DNA of 64,000 nt, from the NCBI GenBank assembly GCA_027021615.1, contig JALUTY010000122.1, positions 114,721-178,720 of the forward strand, read 5' to 3'. Shown piece after piece: positions 34,147 through 42,073 of the stretch (its first letter is position 1; each line of letters starts with the position of its first letter). The notes under the pieces were generated by a model. That model was given only the letters and a program-made list of their open reading frames with translations, did not search any database and was not told the DNA's origin. Origin of the DNA: a bacterium. GTDB lineage: Bacteria > Desulfobacterota > Deferrisomatia > Deferrisomatales > Deferrisomataceae. A program made the translations under genes and the position numbers.

Positions 34147-34998
34147 TCAAGAAGCTCTCCGCAACACCACGGCAGCCCACTCCCCCTCCACCTCCCGGGT
34201 CTCGGGCCGGAGCCCGAGCGCCCCGTACACCGTTTCGGCCGATGCCGCCTCCCGGGTGAGAAGCCCCGACAGGATCAGGGTGCCGCCCGGCTCGACCCGG
34301 GCGGAGAGCTCGGGCGCGAGGCCCAGGAGCACCTGGTACAGGATGTTGGCCACCACCAGGGGGTAGGCCCCGCCCACGGCCCGCAGGTCCCCGGCCACCA
34401 CCCGCAGGCGGTCGGCTACGCCGTTGCGGCGGGCGTTCTCCCGGGCGGCCTGGGCCGCCAGGGGGGCGATGTCGAGGGCGACGGCCCTGCCGGCGCCCAG
34501 CAGGAGGGCACCGATCGACAGGATGCCCGAGCCGCACCCCACGTCCAGGACCCGGGCGCCGGGCCGGGCCGAGAGCGCCCGGTCCAGGAGCCCCAGGCAC
34601 AGCCGGGTGGTCTCATGGGTTCCGGTGCCGAAGGCCCGACCGGGGTCGAGTCGGATCACCCGCACCGCGGGGTCCTCCCCGGGCCAGTCCTCCCAGGTGG
34701 GACACACCCCGAGCCGATCCGAGACCCGGGCGGGGCGGTAGAACGCCTTCCACCGGTCCCGCCAACCGTCCTCGGGTTCGTCGTCCCACCGCCACCCCAC
34801 GGGCGCCCCCAGGTCCAGGGCGTAGCGCTCGAGCCGACCCTGGATCCCCGGTCGGTCGGCCGGGCGGAACCAGGCGGACAGGGCCCCGGCTTCCTCGGCC
34901 GTGCCGGCCGCACCCCAGTCCACCAGCAGGGCGGCCAGGGCTTCACGTACCTCAGGAGGAGCCGATACGGTGAGCCTCTGCCAGGTCGTCGGTTCCAT
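34147..34998 (-). CDS. prmA: Ribosomal protein L11 methyltransferase
   Basis: A 283-residue SAM methyltransferase that trimethylates ribosomal protein L11. The N-terminal substrate-recognition domain (about 1-95) is followed by FGTGTHETTRLCL near 125, the SAM motif VLDVGCGSGILS near 150, DIAPLAAQAARENARRNG and VVANILYQVL near 220, where the family has NIL. The 5' end overlaps the RuvC-like gene by 47 bases; the ATG at 34998 gives the standard PrmA beginning (TWQRLTVSAPPE). Confidence 0.93.
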   Translation of the reverse strand: MEPTTWQRLTVSAPPEVREALAALLVDWGAAGTAEEAGALSAWFRPADRPGIQGRLERYALDLGAPVGWRWDDEPEDGWRDRWKAFYRPARVSDRLGVCPTWEDWPGEDPAVRVIRLDPGRAFGTGTHETTRLCLGLLDRALSARPGARVLDVGCGSGILSIGALLLGAGRAVALDIAPLAAQAARENARRNGVADRLRVVAGDLRAVGGAYPLVVANILYQVLLGLAPELSARVEPGGTLILSGLLTREAASAETVYGALGLRPETREVEGEWAAVVLRRAS

Positions 34999-35455
34999 GG
35001 GGGTCCCTCGCGATGCGTTCCCACGCCCACCGGCCCAGGAGCACGGCCTCGGCCGCGTCGGGCCGCAGGGGGGTGGCCCGGGGCGCGGCCGAGGCCCTCA
35101 CGATCCGCTCGGCCAGCGAGAGGGCCGAGCGCTTCGCGCCGGCGCCGGTTCGCTGCTCCCGGGGCAACAGCAGGTCCCTGCGCCATACCTCGGCCTGGGT
35201 GGTCCATACCCCCAGCCCCCGGCGTCGGGCCTCGCGGTGCCACAGCTCGGCCAGCGGCCCGCCGCCCTCCAGGATCACCCATCGAAGATCCGGCAGCTGG
35301 GTCAGCAGCCCCCGGATCGCCCGGCGGAGCCTGGTCCGGTTCGAGAGGTGCCGGGTCCGGCACCACAGCAGACGGCCGTCCTCCGAGAACAGGGCGAGCC
35401 CGGTTCGCAGCCCCACGTCCACGGCCAGTAGCCAGCCGGTCGGCTCGGGGCTCAC
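34952..35455 (-). CDS. RuvC/RNase H-fold-like protein of unknown role
   Basis: A 167-residue protein with an RNase H-like start, LLAVDVGLRTGLALFSEDG, where the Asp near residue 12 would be catalytic, then WVILEGGGPLAELW (Glu near 62) and a C-terminal RPDAAEAVLLGRWA whose Asp could complete an acidic triad. This pattern fits the RuvC/YqgF superfamily, but I cannot place it in a named family. GTG at 35455 overlaps the thioesterase stop by four bases, and its 3' end overlaps prmA by 47 bases. A nuclease role is inference. Confidence 0.62.
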   Translation of the reverse strand: MSPEPTGWLLAVDVGLRTGLALFSEDGRLLWCRTRHLSNRTRLRRAIRGLLTQLPDLRWVILEGGGPLAELWHREARRRGLGVWTTQAEVWRRDLLLPREQRTGAGAKRSALSLAERIVRASAAPRATPLRPDAAEAVLLGRWAWERIARDPHGTDDLAEAHRIGSS

Positions 35456-35877
35456 GCCGGCACCGGCAGCCCCTCGAACTCGGCCACGGCCGTGCGCAGG
35501 GCCTCAGGCACCCGCCGCACCGACCGGGAGGCGTAGTGGAACATCACGAGCGGGGTCTCCCCCTCGGCCGTGGCCTCTCCCTCCCGCTCGATCCGGTACT
35601 CCATGGTCAGACTCGAGCGTCGGATCTCCTGTACCCGCACCCCGATCTCCAGGGGGTCGCCCAGGAACATCTCGGCCCGGTACCGCACGTGCACCTCGGG
35701 GATGATGAGGGCGCACCCCTCGCCCACGTCGGTCTCGGAGAACGGGCCGAGCCGGGCCAGGTACGCGATCCGGGCGTCCTGGAAGAAGTACAGCACCGCC
35801 GCGTACGATACGTGCCCGCCGTAGTTGATGTCCTGGATTCGGGGCGAGTAGGGCAGGGTGAAGCGGAATCCGTCCAT
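35452..35877 (-). CDS. Hotdog-fold acyl-CoA thioesterase (YbgC/4HBT-like)
   Basis: A 141-residue hotdog protein. The segment SPRIQDINYGGHVSYAAVLY corresponds to the 4HBT active-site strand and helix; here Asn follows Asp where many members have the catalytic Asp of DxxGHVN. The remaining strands (VHVRYRAEMFLGDPLEIGVR, SLTMEYRIEREG) complete the fold. ATG at 35877 is chosen because it begins the conserved strand; a longer reading upstream runs through intergenic repeat sequence. Substrate unknown. Confidence 0.82.
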   Translation of the reverse strand: MDGFRFTLPYSPRIQDINYGGHVSYAAVLYFFQDARIAYLARLGPFSETDVGEGCALIIPEVHVRYRAEMFLGDPLEIGVRVQEIRRSSLTMEYRIEREGEATAEGETPLVMFHYASRSVRRVPEALRTAVAEFEGLPVPA

Positions 35878-35882
35878 GTAAC

Positions 35883-35922
35883 TTCGGTCGTTGGTTGTCA
35901 GTCGTTGGTCGTCGGTCGGGGG
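35883..35922. repeat. GTCGTTG-type tandem repeat
   Basis: Imperfect units of CGGTCGTTGGTTGTCAGTCG type, nearly the same as 28704-28737, immediately upstream of the thioesterase start and followed by a GGGGCC/GGCCC palindrome. Nothing coding is seen through 36068. Confidence 0.6.
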
Positions 35923-36068
35923 CCTTCGGCCCGCTGGGCGGCCAGGCGACTCCTGAGCGCCGACGCCAAGACCTCGGAGGGCATGGGGTCTGCTGGAGAG
36001 CCGCGTGCGGCCCAAAAATCTAGTTTCTAGTCTCTAACCCGCAGGGGCCTGACGAGGTTTCCCCGCAC

Positions 36069-37958
36069 TCACGCAGGTGCCGGTGCCTCGTTCCGGCCTC
36101 GCAGGATCTGGGAGGTCACGGCCGCAGCCAGCAGCAGGTAGCCGACCGCGTCGGTCCACAGCGACGGCCAGAAGCAGGCGAGCGCCGCACCGGCCAGCAG
36201 GGCCGTCTCTAACCGGGTGGCCGCCCGCAGGAGGTATCGGTCCAGGGCCGCGGCGAACGCGGCCAGCCCGGTGGCAGTGGCCACCATGGTGGCGGCCACC
36301 TCTAAAGGGGGGCCGTTCATGAGCAACGGGCGGTACGCCATGACGATGGGAATGATGTAGAGCCCCTTGGCCAGCTTCCACGACACGAACGCGGTCTGCA
36401 TGGGCGGTGCGCCGGCGATGCCCGCGCCGGCGAAGCTGGCCAGGCTCACCGGGGGGGTCACGTTGGCGTCCTGGGAGTACCAGAACACGATCATGTGGGC
36501 TACCAGGAGCGGCACCCCCAGCCCCACCAGGGCCGGGCCGGCCAGGATCACCAGTACGATGTACGACGCCGTGACCGGGAGCCCCATGCCGAGCACCAGG
36601 GAGGCCAACCCGATCAGGAGGATGGCCAGGATCTCGTGACCGAACGAGAACTCCAGCACGAGGCCGCTGAACTTCAGCCCGATGCCCGTCAGGGACACCA
36701 TGCCCACGATGATGCCGGCCGCGGCACACGCCACCGACACGACCACCGCACCCCGGGCACCCTTCTCCAGGGCCTCCAGGAGCTTCCGGGGCCCCATGCG
36801 GCTCTTGGCCCGGGCCAGGCTCGCCGCCCACACGCTCACCACGGCCAGGAACCCGGCCTTCATGGGCGAGACGTGGGCGAGCAGCGCCGCCACCAGCACG
36901 GCCACCGGGATCAGGAAGTGAAGGTTCTCGGCCAGCACCTTCGAGGCTTGGGGCAGGGCCTCCTTGGGCTGGCCGTGGAGCCCGGTCTTCCTGGCCTCGA
37001 AGTGGACGAACAGGAGCACGGTGAAGTAGTACAGCAGGGCCGGAACGAAAGCGACCTTGATGATCTCCAGGTAGCTGGTGTTCGTGAACTCGGCCATCAG
37101 GAACGCGCCCGCCCCCATGATGGGCGGCATGAGCTGGCCGCCGGTGCTGGCGGCCGCCTCGATCGCCCCGGCCACGTGGGGCTTGAAGCCCACCCGCTTC
37201 ATCATGGGGATCGTGAACGAGCCGGTGGCCACCACGTTGCCCACGGCCGACCCGGACACCGAGCCCATGAACCCGCTGGCGATCACCGCGGTCTTGGCCG
37301 GGCCGCCGCTGAACCGCCCCGTTAGGGCGTGGGCCAGGTCGATGAAGAAGTTGCCCCCGCCGCTCACCTCGAGAAACGCCCCGAACAGCACGAAGATGAA
37401 CACGAAGGTGGCGGCGACCCCGATGGGGATGCCGAAGATGCCCTCGGTGGTGAGCCACAGGGTGGTGGCCATGCGCTCCACGCTGTAGCCCTTGTGGATG
37501 ATCACGTCGGGCATGTAGGGCCCGAAGTACGCGTAGAGGAGCGACAGGGCGCAGATTCCGGCCATGACCCACCCGATCACCCGGCGGCAGGCCTCGAGCA
37601 CCAGGAGCGTCCCGATCACCCCCACCCACACGTCCTGGGGCAGCCAGTCCCCCTGGCGCTCGAAGATCGCGAGCAGGTTGAAGTCCAGGTACAGCACGCA
37701 GTACAGGGTGAGCCCGATCAGCCCGAGGTCGAGCACCCACCAAGGGGTAAACCGGTCCTTGCGCACCCTCCGGAACGGGGGGTAGATCAGAAACACCAGG
37801 CAGAGGATGGCGCCCAGGTGCACCGAGCGCTGAATCAGGGCGGTCAGAGCCGTGAGCCCTGCGGTGTAGAGCTGGAACAGGCTCAGTGCCACCGCCAGCA
37901 CGGTGACCACCCGGCCTACGATACGGGAGAAGGGGGTGGCACGGTCCATTTCAGTCAT
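36069..37958 (-). CDS. TRAP transporter fused permease (4TM/12TM, TAXI type)
   Basis: A 629-residue permease that combines the small and large TRAP membrane subunits. About 16-18 hydrophobic segments are visible; the large-subunit region carries GSVSGSAVGNVVATGSFTIP near 260 and STGGQLMPPIMGAGAFLMAE near 300, both characteristic of TRAP fused permeases, and a second copy-like region with GMGLPVTASYIV near 465. It uses the Na+ or H+ gradient to import carboxylate-type substrates delivered by the TAXI protein. ATG at 37958 or 37949 are both possible; the latter sits better behind GGAGG. It overlaps the DUF1850 gene by eight bases. Confidence 0.93.
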   Translation of the reverse strand: MTEMDRATPFSRIVGRVVTVLAVALSLFQLYTAGLTALTALIQRSVHLGAILCLVFLIYPPFRRVRKDRFTPWWVLDLGLIGLTLYCVLYLDFNLLAIFERQGDWLPQDVWVGVIGTLLVLEACRRVIGWVMAGICALSLLYAYFGPYMPDVIIHKGYSVERMATTLWLTTEGIFGIPIGVAATFVFIFVLFGAFLEVSGGGNFFIDLAHALTGRFSGGPAKTAVIASGFMGSVSGSAVGNVVATGSFTIPMMKRVGFKPHVAGAIEAAASTGGQLMPPIMGAGAFLMAEFTNTSYLEIIKVAFVPALLYYFTVLLFVHFEARKTGLHGQPKEALPQASKVLAENLHFLIPVAVLVAALLAHVSPMKAGFLAVVSVWAASLARAKSRMGPRKLLEALEKGARGAVVVSVACAAAGIIVGMVSLTGIGLKFSGLVLEFSFGHEILAILLIGLASLVLGMGLPVTASYIVLVILAGPALVGLGVPLLVAHMIVFWYSQDANVTPPVSLASFAGAGIAGAPPMQTAFVSWKLAKGLYIIPIVMAYRPLLMNGPPLEVAATMVATATGLAAFAAALDRYLLRAATRLETALLAGAALACFWPSLWTDAVGYLLLAAAVTSQILRGRNEAPAPA

Positions 37959-38502
37959 CCTCCCTCCGGGGATCGGCCGCGGGTCGGACCAGGGCTCGGA
38001 TCCACCGGGTGAGCCGGGGCACCGGGCGGGCCGTGAACCGAACCGGCCGACCCGGCACCCGTTCCGAAAGGTTCACCGCAGTCCCCCTCCACTCGATGGT
38101 GTGATCCACCCCGGGGCTCCCCACCCGTAAGATGAACTCGCCCACCGGGTAGTGCATGCCTTCGATCACCTGCACCCCCTTCGAGCCGGTCCATCGCCCC
38201 CGGCCGGGCAGGTCGCCCATGCCGGCGCCCACCATCACGAACCGCTCGTCCTCCACGTAGATGCGGCCCGCCGAGTCCACCGAGTGGACCTCCCAGATCG
38301 GTTTCCGGTCCACCGAGTGGACATAGTGGAGCGTGAACCGCTCCCCGGGGTCAAGCAGGCTCACCCACAGGGGCGGGCCCCCCCGTACCGGCACCACGGC
38401 CAGCTCCACCCCGCCGGGGCCAGCAGCCCAGGCCCACAGAACCATACCAAACAGCCCGGCCAACGCGGTCAGCGCCGGCCGGGCCAGGGGGCGTCTCATC
38501 AT
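37951..38502 (-). CDS. DUF1850 protein, TRAP-TAXI accessory
   Basis: A 183-residue protein with an N-terminal membrane helix or signal peptide (about 8-28, ALTALAGLFGMVLWAWAA) and a DUF1850 core around RFTLHYVHSVDRKPIWEVHS and VVEDE-like EDERFVMVGAGMGDLPG. The family nearly always lies between a TAXI binding protein and a fused TRAP permease, as here, and is thought to belong to the transporter. The start is ATG at 38502 or the adjacent ATG at 38499. Confidence 0.85.
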   Translation of the reverse strand: MMRRPLARPALTALAGLFGMVLWAWAAGPGGVELAVVPVRGGPPLWVSLLDPGERFTLHYVHSVDRKPIWEVHSVDSAGRIYVEDERFVMVGAGMGDLPGRGRWTGSKGVQVIEGMHYPVGEFILRVGSPGVDHTIEWRGTAVNLSERVPGRPVRFTARPVPRLTRWIRALVRPAADPRREDD

Positions 38503-38515
38503 CCCCCGCGCCGGG

Positions 38516-39481
38516 TCACGGTCGCAGCTTGGCGGGCACCTTGATCCCCTTCTCCTCGATGGCTTTGATGGCGCCGGGGTGGAAGGGGATGGGCGACTTG
38601 CCCACCGCGTTCTCCGGGGTGGTGTACTTGGCAAAGGGATGGATCTGCTCCAAGTAGGCGGTGTTCTCGAACAGGGTTTTGGTCAGCTGGTACACCAGGT
38701 CCTCCGGCAGATCCCTCTGGCATATGATCACGTTCCACACGCTCAGGGTGGGGACGGGCTGGTCCACGCCCCGGTACACCCCTCCTTCCAGCGTCCAGGC
38801 CGAGTAGTAGCCGTAGGCCTCCTCAACCTTCTTCTGCTGGTCGGGGGTGAACTCTACGATCTCGATGTCATGGGTGGTGGCCAGATCCATGATGGAGCTG
38901 GTGCCCGGTGCGACCACCCAGAACCCGGCGTCGATGGTGCCATCCCTCAGGGCGTTGGCGGTCTCGTTGAACGACAGCCGGAACACGTTGAAGCTGTCCA
39001 GGGGCACGTCCAGGGTCTTCAAGACGAGCTCGGCCATGAACGCCGTTCCGCTGCCGGGCGCACCGATGCTCACCCGCTTCCCCTTGAAGTCGGTCACGTT
39101 CTTGATGCCCGAGCCTTTGAGGGTCACGATCTGGAGCACGTTGGGGTACATGCACGCCATGGCCAGGATCTTCTGGGGCTTGCCCTGGAACTTGCCGATG
39201 CCCCGGTACGCCTGGTAAGCCACGTCGCCCATGACCTCCCCGATCACGGTTTCGCCCTTGTGGGCCAACTTCACGTTCTCCACACTGGCACCCGTGACCT
39301 CGGCCACGGCCTTCACGCCGGGCACGTACTTGGACCAGATTTCGGCCAGGCCTCCCCCATAGGGGTAGTACACCCCGCCGGTGCCGCCGGTGCCGATCGA
39401 GATGAACGTGGTCCTGGCCGCAGCCGGGCCGGCCAGGACCACCGCCGCGCACAACGCCCACAACGCCGCCTTCTTCCACAT
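38516..39481 (-). CDS. TAXI-family TRAP solute-binding protein
   Basis: A 321-residue periplasmic binding protein with signal peptide (MWKKAALWALCAAVVLAGPAAA) and the TAXI signature ISIGTGGTGGVYYPYGGGLA. Other family blocks are NVTDFKGKRVSIGAPGSGT and GTIDAGFWVVAPGT. It delivers substrate to the fused permease encoded 560 bases downstream. Substrates of TAXI systems are poorly known; glutamate-like and aromatic acids have been proposed. The ATG follows AAGGAGG. Confidence 0.93.
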   Translation of the reverse strand: MWKKAALWALCAAVVLAGPAAARTTFISIGTGGTGGVYYPYGGGLAEIWSKYVPGVKAVAEVTGASVENVKLAHKGETVIGEVMGDVAYQAYRGIGKFQGKPQKILAMACMYPNVLQIVTLKGSGIKNVTDFKGKRVSIGAPGSGTAFMAELVLKTLDVPLDSFNVFRLSFNETANALRDGTIDAGFWVVAPGTSSIMDLATTHDIEIVEFTPDQQKKVEEAYGYYSAWTLEGGVYRGVDQPVPTLSVWNVIICQRDLPEDLVYQLTKTLFENTAYLEQIHPFAKYTTPENAVGKSPIPFHPGAIKAIEEKGIKVPAKLRP

Positions 39482-39512
39482 GGGAGTTCCTCCTTTTTCC
39501 GGATCGGAACGG

Positions 39513-39929
39513 TCAGTCGCCCAAGGTCTTCACGAGCACGGTGAGGCTGCCTGGCGGCCGGGTGAGCCCCTTGACCGGGTAGGTGAAGCTGGCTTCCTCG
39601 CCAGGGTTCACCACGGGCGGCTTGCCCTTGCGGGGGATCAGACCGCCCACCGCCTTGCCGTTGTCCAGGAACAGGTTCACCCGGTATCGGTGGGGTTTGG
39701 TCGACACGTTCTTGATTCTCACCTTGAAGTGGAGCGATGGGGTGTTCTTGTAGTCCTTGATGAAGCAGCTGAGCTCCTCCAGGCTTGCCTCGGATGCGAT
39801 CTCCTTCTCGATCTTTCCCCCCTCGACGCAGGGCGCCGCCTCGCCCCCGGCTCGGGCCGGAGCGGATCCGGCCAAGGCCAACGCCCCCCCCACGAGGGCA
39901 GCCAGTACCAGTCTTGCCGTGCCGTTCAT
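39513..39929 (-). CDS. Small exported protein of unknown function upstream of the TRAP-TAXI genes
   Basis: A 138-residue protein that I do not recognise. It has a signal peptide (about 1-25, LVLAALVGGALALAGSAPARA), two cysteines (PCVEGG and LSCFIK) that could form a disulfide, and a beta-rich Ig-like body (HFKVRIKNVSTKPHRYRVNL, NPGEEASFTYPV). ATG at 39929 is preferred because AAGGAGG lies six bases upstream; ATG at 39935 adjoins that site. It is 31 bases before the TAXI gene, so may be co-transcribed with the transporter. Confidence 0.7.
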   Translation of the reverse strand: MNGTARLVLAALVGGALALAGSAPARAGGEAAPCVEGGKIEKEIASEASLEELSCFIKDYKNTPSLHFKVRIKNVSTKPHRYRVNLFLDNGKAVGGLIPRKGKPPVVNPGEEASFTYPVKGLTRPPGSLTVLVKTLGD

Positions 39930-40132
39930 CGCCATCCTCCTTTCCCGTGAGTGAGAAAGCGGGTGCCTAGTCAAAAGATGTTTGGAGATACCAAAAGCAA
40001 GGCCAGCCTGCCACCCGGCCGGCCTGCTGTCAACCCTCTTAATGCGGCTCAAGACGCCTCCTGGCACGGCCGATGAGCCGAGAGAAGCACCGTGTTCCGT
40101 CGTGACGTCACTCTCCGGCCCGGGAGAGCACC

Positions 40133-41212
40133 ATGCCCAAACTCGATGCCTATTTCCGAGCCATGGTCCAGCAAGGGGCCTCGGACCTGCACCTCGTCGC
40201 AGGCAACCTGCCGGCCATGCGGATCCACGGGGAGCTCAAGAAGCTCAAGGCCGAGCCCCTGACCGACCAAGGGCTGCGGGACCTGCTCCGGGAGATCGCC
40301 CCGGACGAGGTGTGGGGACGGTTCGAGGAGACCGGCGACGTGGACTTCGCCTACGAGCTCGATGGGGTGGCCCGGTTCCGGGCCAACTACTTCGTCCAGA
40401 AGTTCGGGGCGGCGGCCGTGTTTCGCACCATCCCTTCGAAGGTCCTCACCTGCGAGGACCTGGGGTTACCCGACGCGGTGCGTCGGTTGGCCTACCTGCG
40501 AAAGGGCCTGGTGCTGGTCACCGGCCCCACGGGCTCGGGCAAGTCTACAACGCTCGCGGCCATCATCGACGAGGCCAACCGGAGCCGCCGGGACAACATC
40601 ATCACCATCGAGGATCCCATCGAGTTCGTGCACCAGAGCCAGGGGTGCTTGGTAAGCCACCGGGAGGTGGGCACTCACACCCGAAGCTTTGCCGCGGCCC
40701 TGCGAGCCGCCCTGCGAGAGGATCCGGACATCATCCTGGTGGGCGAGATGCGCGACAAGGAGACCATCGCGCTCGCCATCGAGGCGGCCGCCACGGGGCA
40801 CCTGGTGTTCGGGACCTTGCACACCCAGAACGCGGCCAAGACCGTGGACCGGGTCATCGAGGTGTTCAGCGCCGAGGAGCAGCCCCAGATCCGGTCCACC
40901 CTGGCCGACAGCCTCAAGGCCGTGGTGGCTCAGAACCTGTTCCGGAGGGTGGACAAACCGGGCCGGGTGGCGGCCCTGGAGGTGCTGGTCGTGACCCCGG
41001 CCATCTCGAACCTGGTCCGGGAGGGCAAGACTTACCAGATCCCCTCGGCGATCCAGACCGGCAAGAAGCACGGCATGCAGTCCCTGGAGACCGCGATCCT
41101 CTCCCTGCTCGAGCAGAAGATCATCGCGCCCCGGGAGGCCTACGAGAAGGCCGTGGTCAAGGAGCCGTTTCTCCGGTTCCTCTCCGAAGAGGAGCGGGAG
41201 GGGCTCACATGA
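40133..41212 (+). CDS. pilT: Type IV pilus twitching ATPase PilT
   Basis: A 359-residue retraction ATPase. The N-terminal PAS-like domain (about 1-105) is followed by Walker A GPTGSGKST (near 132), the Asp box TIEDPIEFVH (near 160), Walker B IILVGEMRDKE (near 200), the His box TLHTQNAAKTVDRVI and a C-terminal ISNLVREGKTYQI block corresponding to the AIRNLIRE motif needed for retraction. No other pilus gene is nearby. The ATG follows GGGAGAGC. Confidence 0.94.
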   Translation: MPKLDAYFRAMVQQGASDLHLVAGNLPAMRIHGELKKLKAEPLTDQGLRDLLREIAPDEVWGRFEETGDVDFAYELDGVARFRANYFVQKFGAAAVFRTIPSKVLTCEDLGLPDAVRRLAYLRKGLVLVTGPTGSGKSTTLAAIIDEANRSRRDNIITIEDPIEFVHQSQGCLVSHREVGTHTRSFAAALRAALREDPDIILVGEMRDKETIALAIEAAATGHLVFGTLHTQNAAKTVDRVIEVFSAEEQPQIRSTLADSLKAVVAQNLFRRVDKPGRVAALEVLVVTPAISNLVREGKTYQIPSAIQTGKKHGMQSLETAILSLLEQKIIAPREAYEKAVVKEPFLRFLSEEEREGLT

Positions 41213-41652
41213 GCCGGCTGCGGGTGGAGAAGACGCCCCTGCGGGTCCGGCTGTACCTGGCGGACGGCACCCGGGCCGAGGGGGATCTGTTCGTGGCCCC
41301 TGTGTCCCCGGTCGGATCCGGCCCCCAGCCGGTGTGGCAGATGTTGGAAGAGGCCGGACCGGTGGTGCCGTTTCGGGACGCCCAGGGCCGGTTCTGCCTG
41401 GTGGGAACCGGGCAGGTGGCAGCGGTGGAGAGACGGGGAGCCGACTCTCCACCGCCTCCGTGGGTCCGGGCCGTGCCGGTGGAGGCCCGCTTGGCGGGGG
41501 GGCACGAGCTTGCCGGCGAGCTGCTCCTGGAGACCCAGGGCCGGCCGGTGGACGCCCTACGCACCCCGGGCGAGTGGGTGTTCGTACGCATGCCGGAGCA
41601 CGGGGTGTGGCTGCGCAAGGCTCTCATGGTCGTGCTGAGGCTCGGGGAGTAG
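41209..41652 (+). CDS. Two-module protein coupled to pilT, unknown function
   Basis: A 147-residue protein with two copies of a short beta-rich module: about 10-70 (VRLYLADGTRAEGDLFV to FRDAQGRFCLVGTGQVAAVE) and about 83-147 (VEARLAGGHELAGELLL to GVWLRKALMVVLRLG). Each has the pattern strand, G-x3-G-x-L, then a strand and hydrophobic end. No catalytic motif or membrane segment is visible. The ATG overlaps the pilT stop (ATGA), so it is translated with pilT and may modulate pilus retraction; this is inference. Confidence 0.72.
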   Translation: MSRLRVEKTPLRVRLYLADGTRAEGDLFVAPVSPVGSGPQPVWQMLEEAGPVVPFRDAQGRFCLVGTGQVAAVERRGADSPPPPWVRAVPVEARLAGGHELAGELLLETQGRPVDALRTPGEWVFVRMPEHGVWLRKALMVVLRLGE

Positions 41653-42073
41653 AGCTGGCCCCCGGCCGGGTGCGAGCGCAGCATGCGATCGCCACGTTTC
41701 CTCAGCCGCCGCACGCCCATCGGTCCGTGCGACGATAGCGGAACCTCTGGAATCCGGTGGCGATTCGGGTGTTCGGAGGGCGTGGCGAGCCAGGGGGCCG
41801 CACCCGACTGCTCCGGCAGGCCCCTTGGTCGTCCGAACAAAGGGCGGCAGCTCTTATTGAGCCGCCGGTTTGATAGGACCCCCAAAGTAGTCCATGGCGC
41901 CCCTCCCTCCTCCCTCCCGGGTGTCGACTACTCCCCACCGTGCAGAACTCTGTGCACCTCCACCCCGGCCGGCCCCTGTCGCCGGGGTCCTTTCCCCGGA
42001 ACGGCGCTTGCTTAATGAGAGGGGGCGAGTACCCTGAGCCCCCCACCGGACCCCGATCCTCAAGAGCGAGATC
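41653..42073. other. 421-base intergenic region with repeat copy C and an inverted repeat
   Basis: The left half is the interspersed repeat (41664-41830). The right half has GTGCA/TGCAC arms separated by eight bases (41940-41957), a possible regulator site, and a GC hairpin near 41965-42000. No coding frame with protein-like composition was found. Confidence 0.6.
41664..41830 (+). repeat. Interspersed REP/MITE-like repeat, copy C
   Basis: The left end GGCCGGGTGCGAGCGCAGCA and right end GGCGAGCCAGGGGGCCGCAC followed by CTCCGGCAGGCCCCTT align with copy A at the same spacing, with more differences than copy B. It lies right after the pilT partner gene. Confidence 0.7.

Noticed and set aside
28704..35922. 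CRISPR-like repeated units in operon gaps
   Set aside because: Units are seven to eight bases, imperfect and adjacent without spacers; no cas gene is present.
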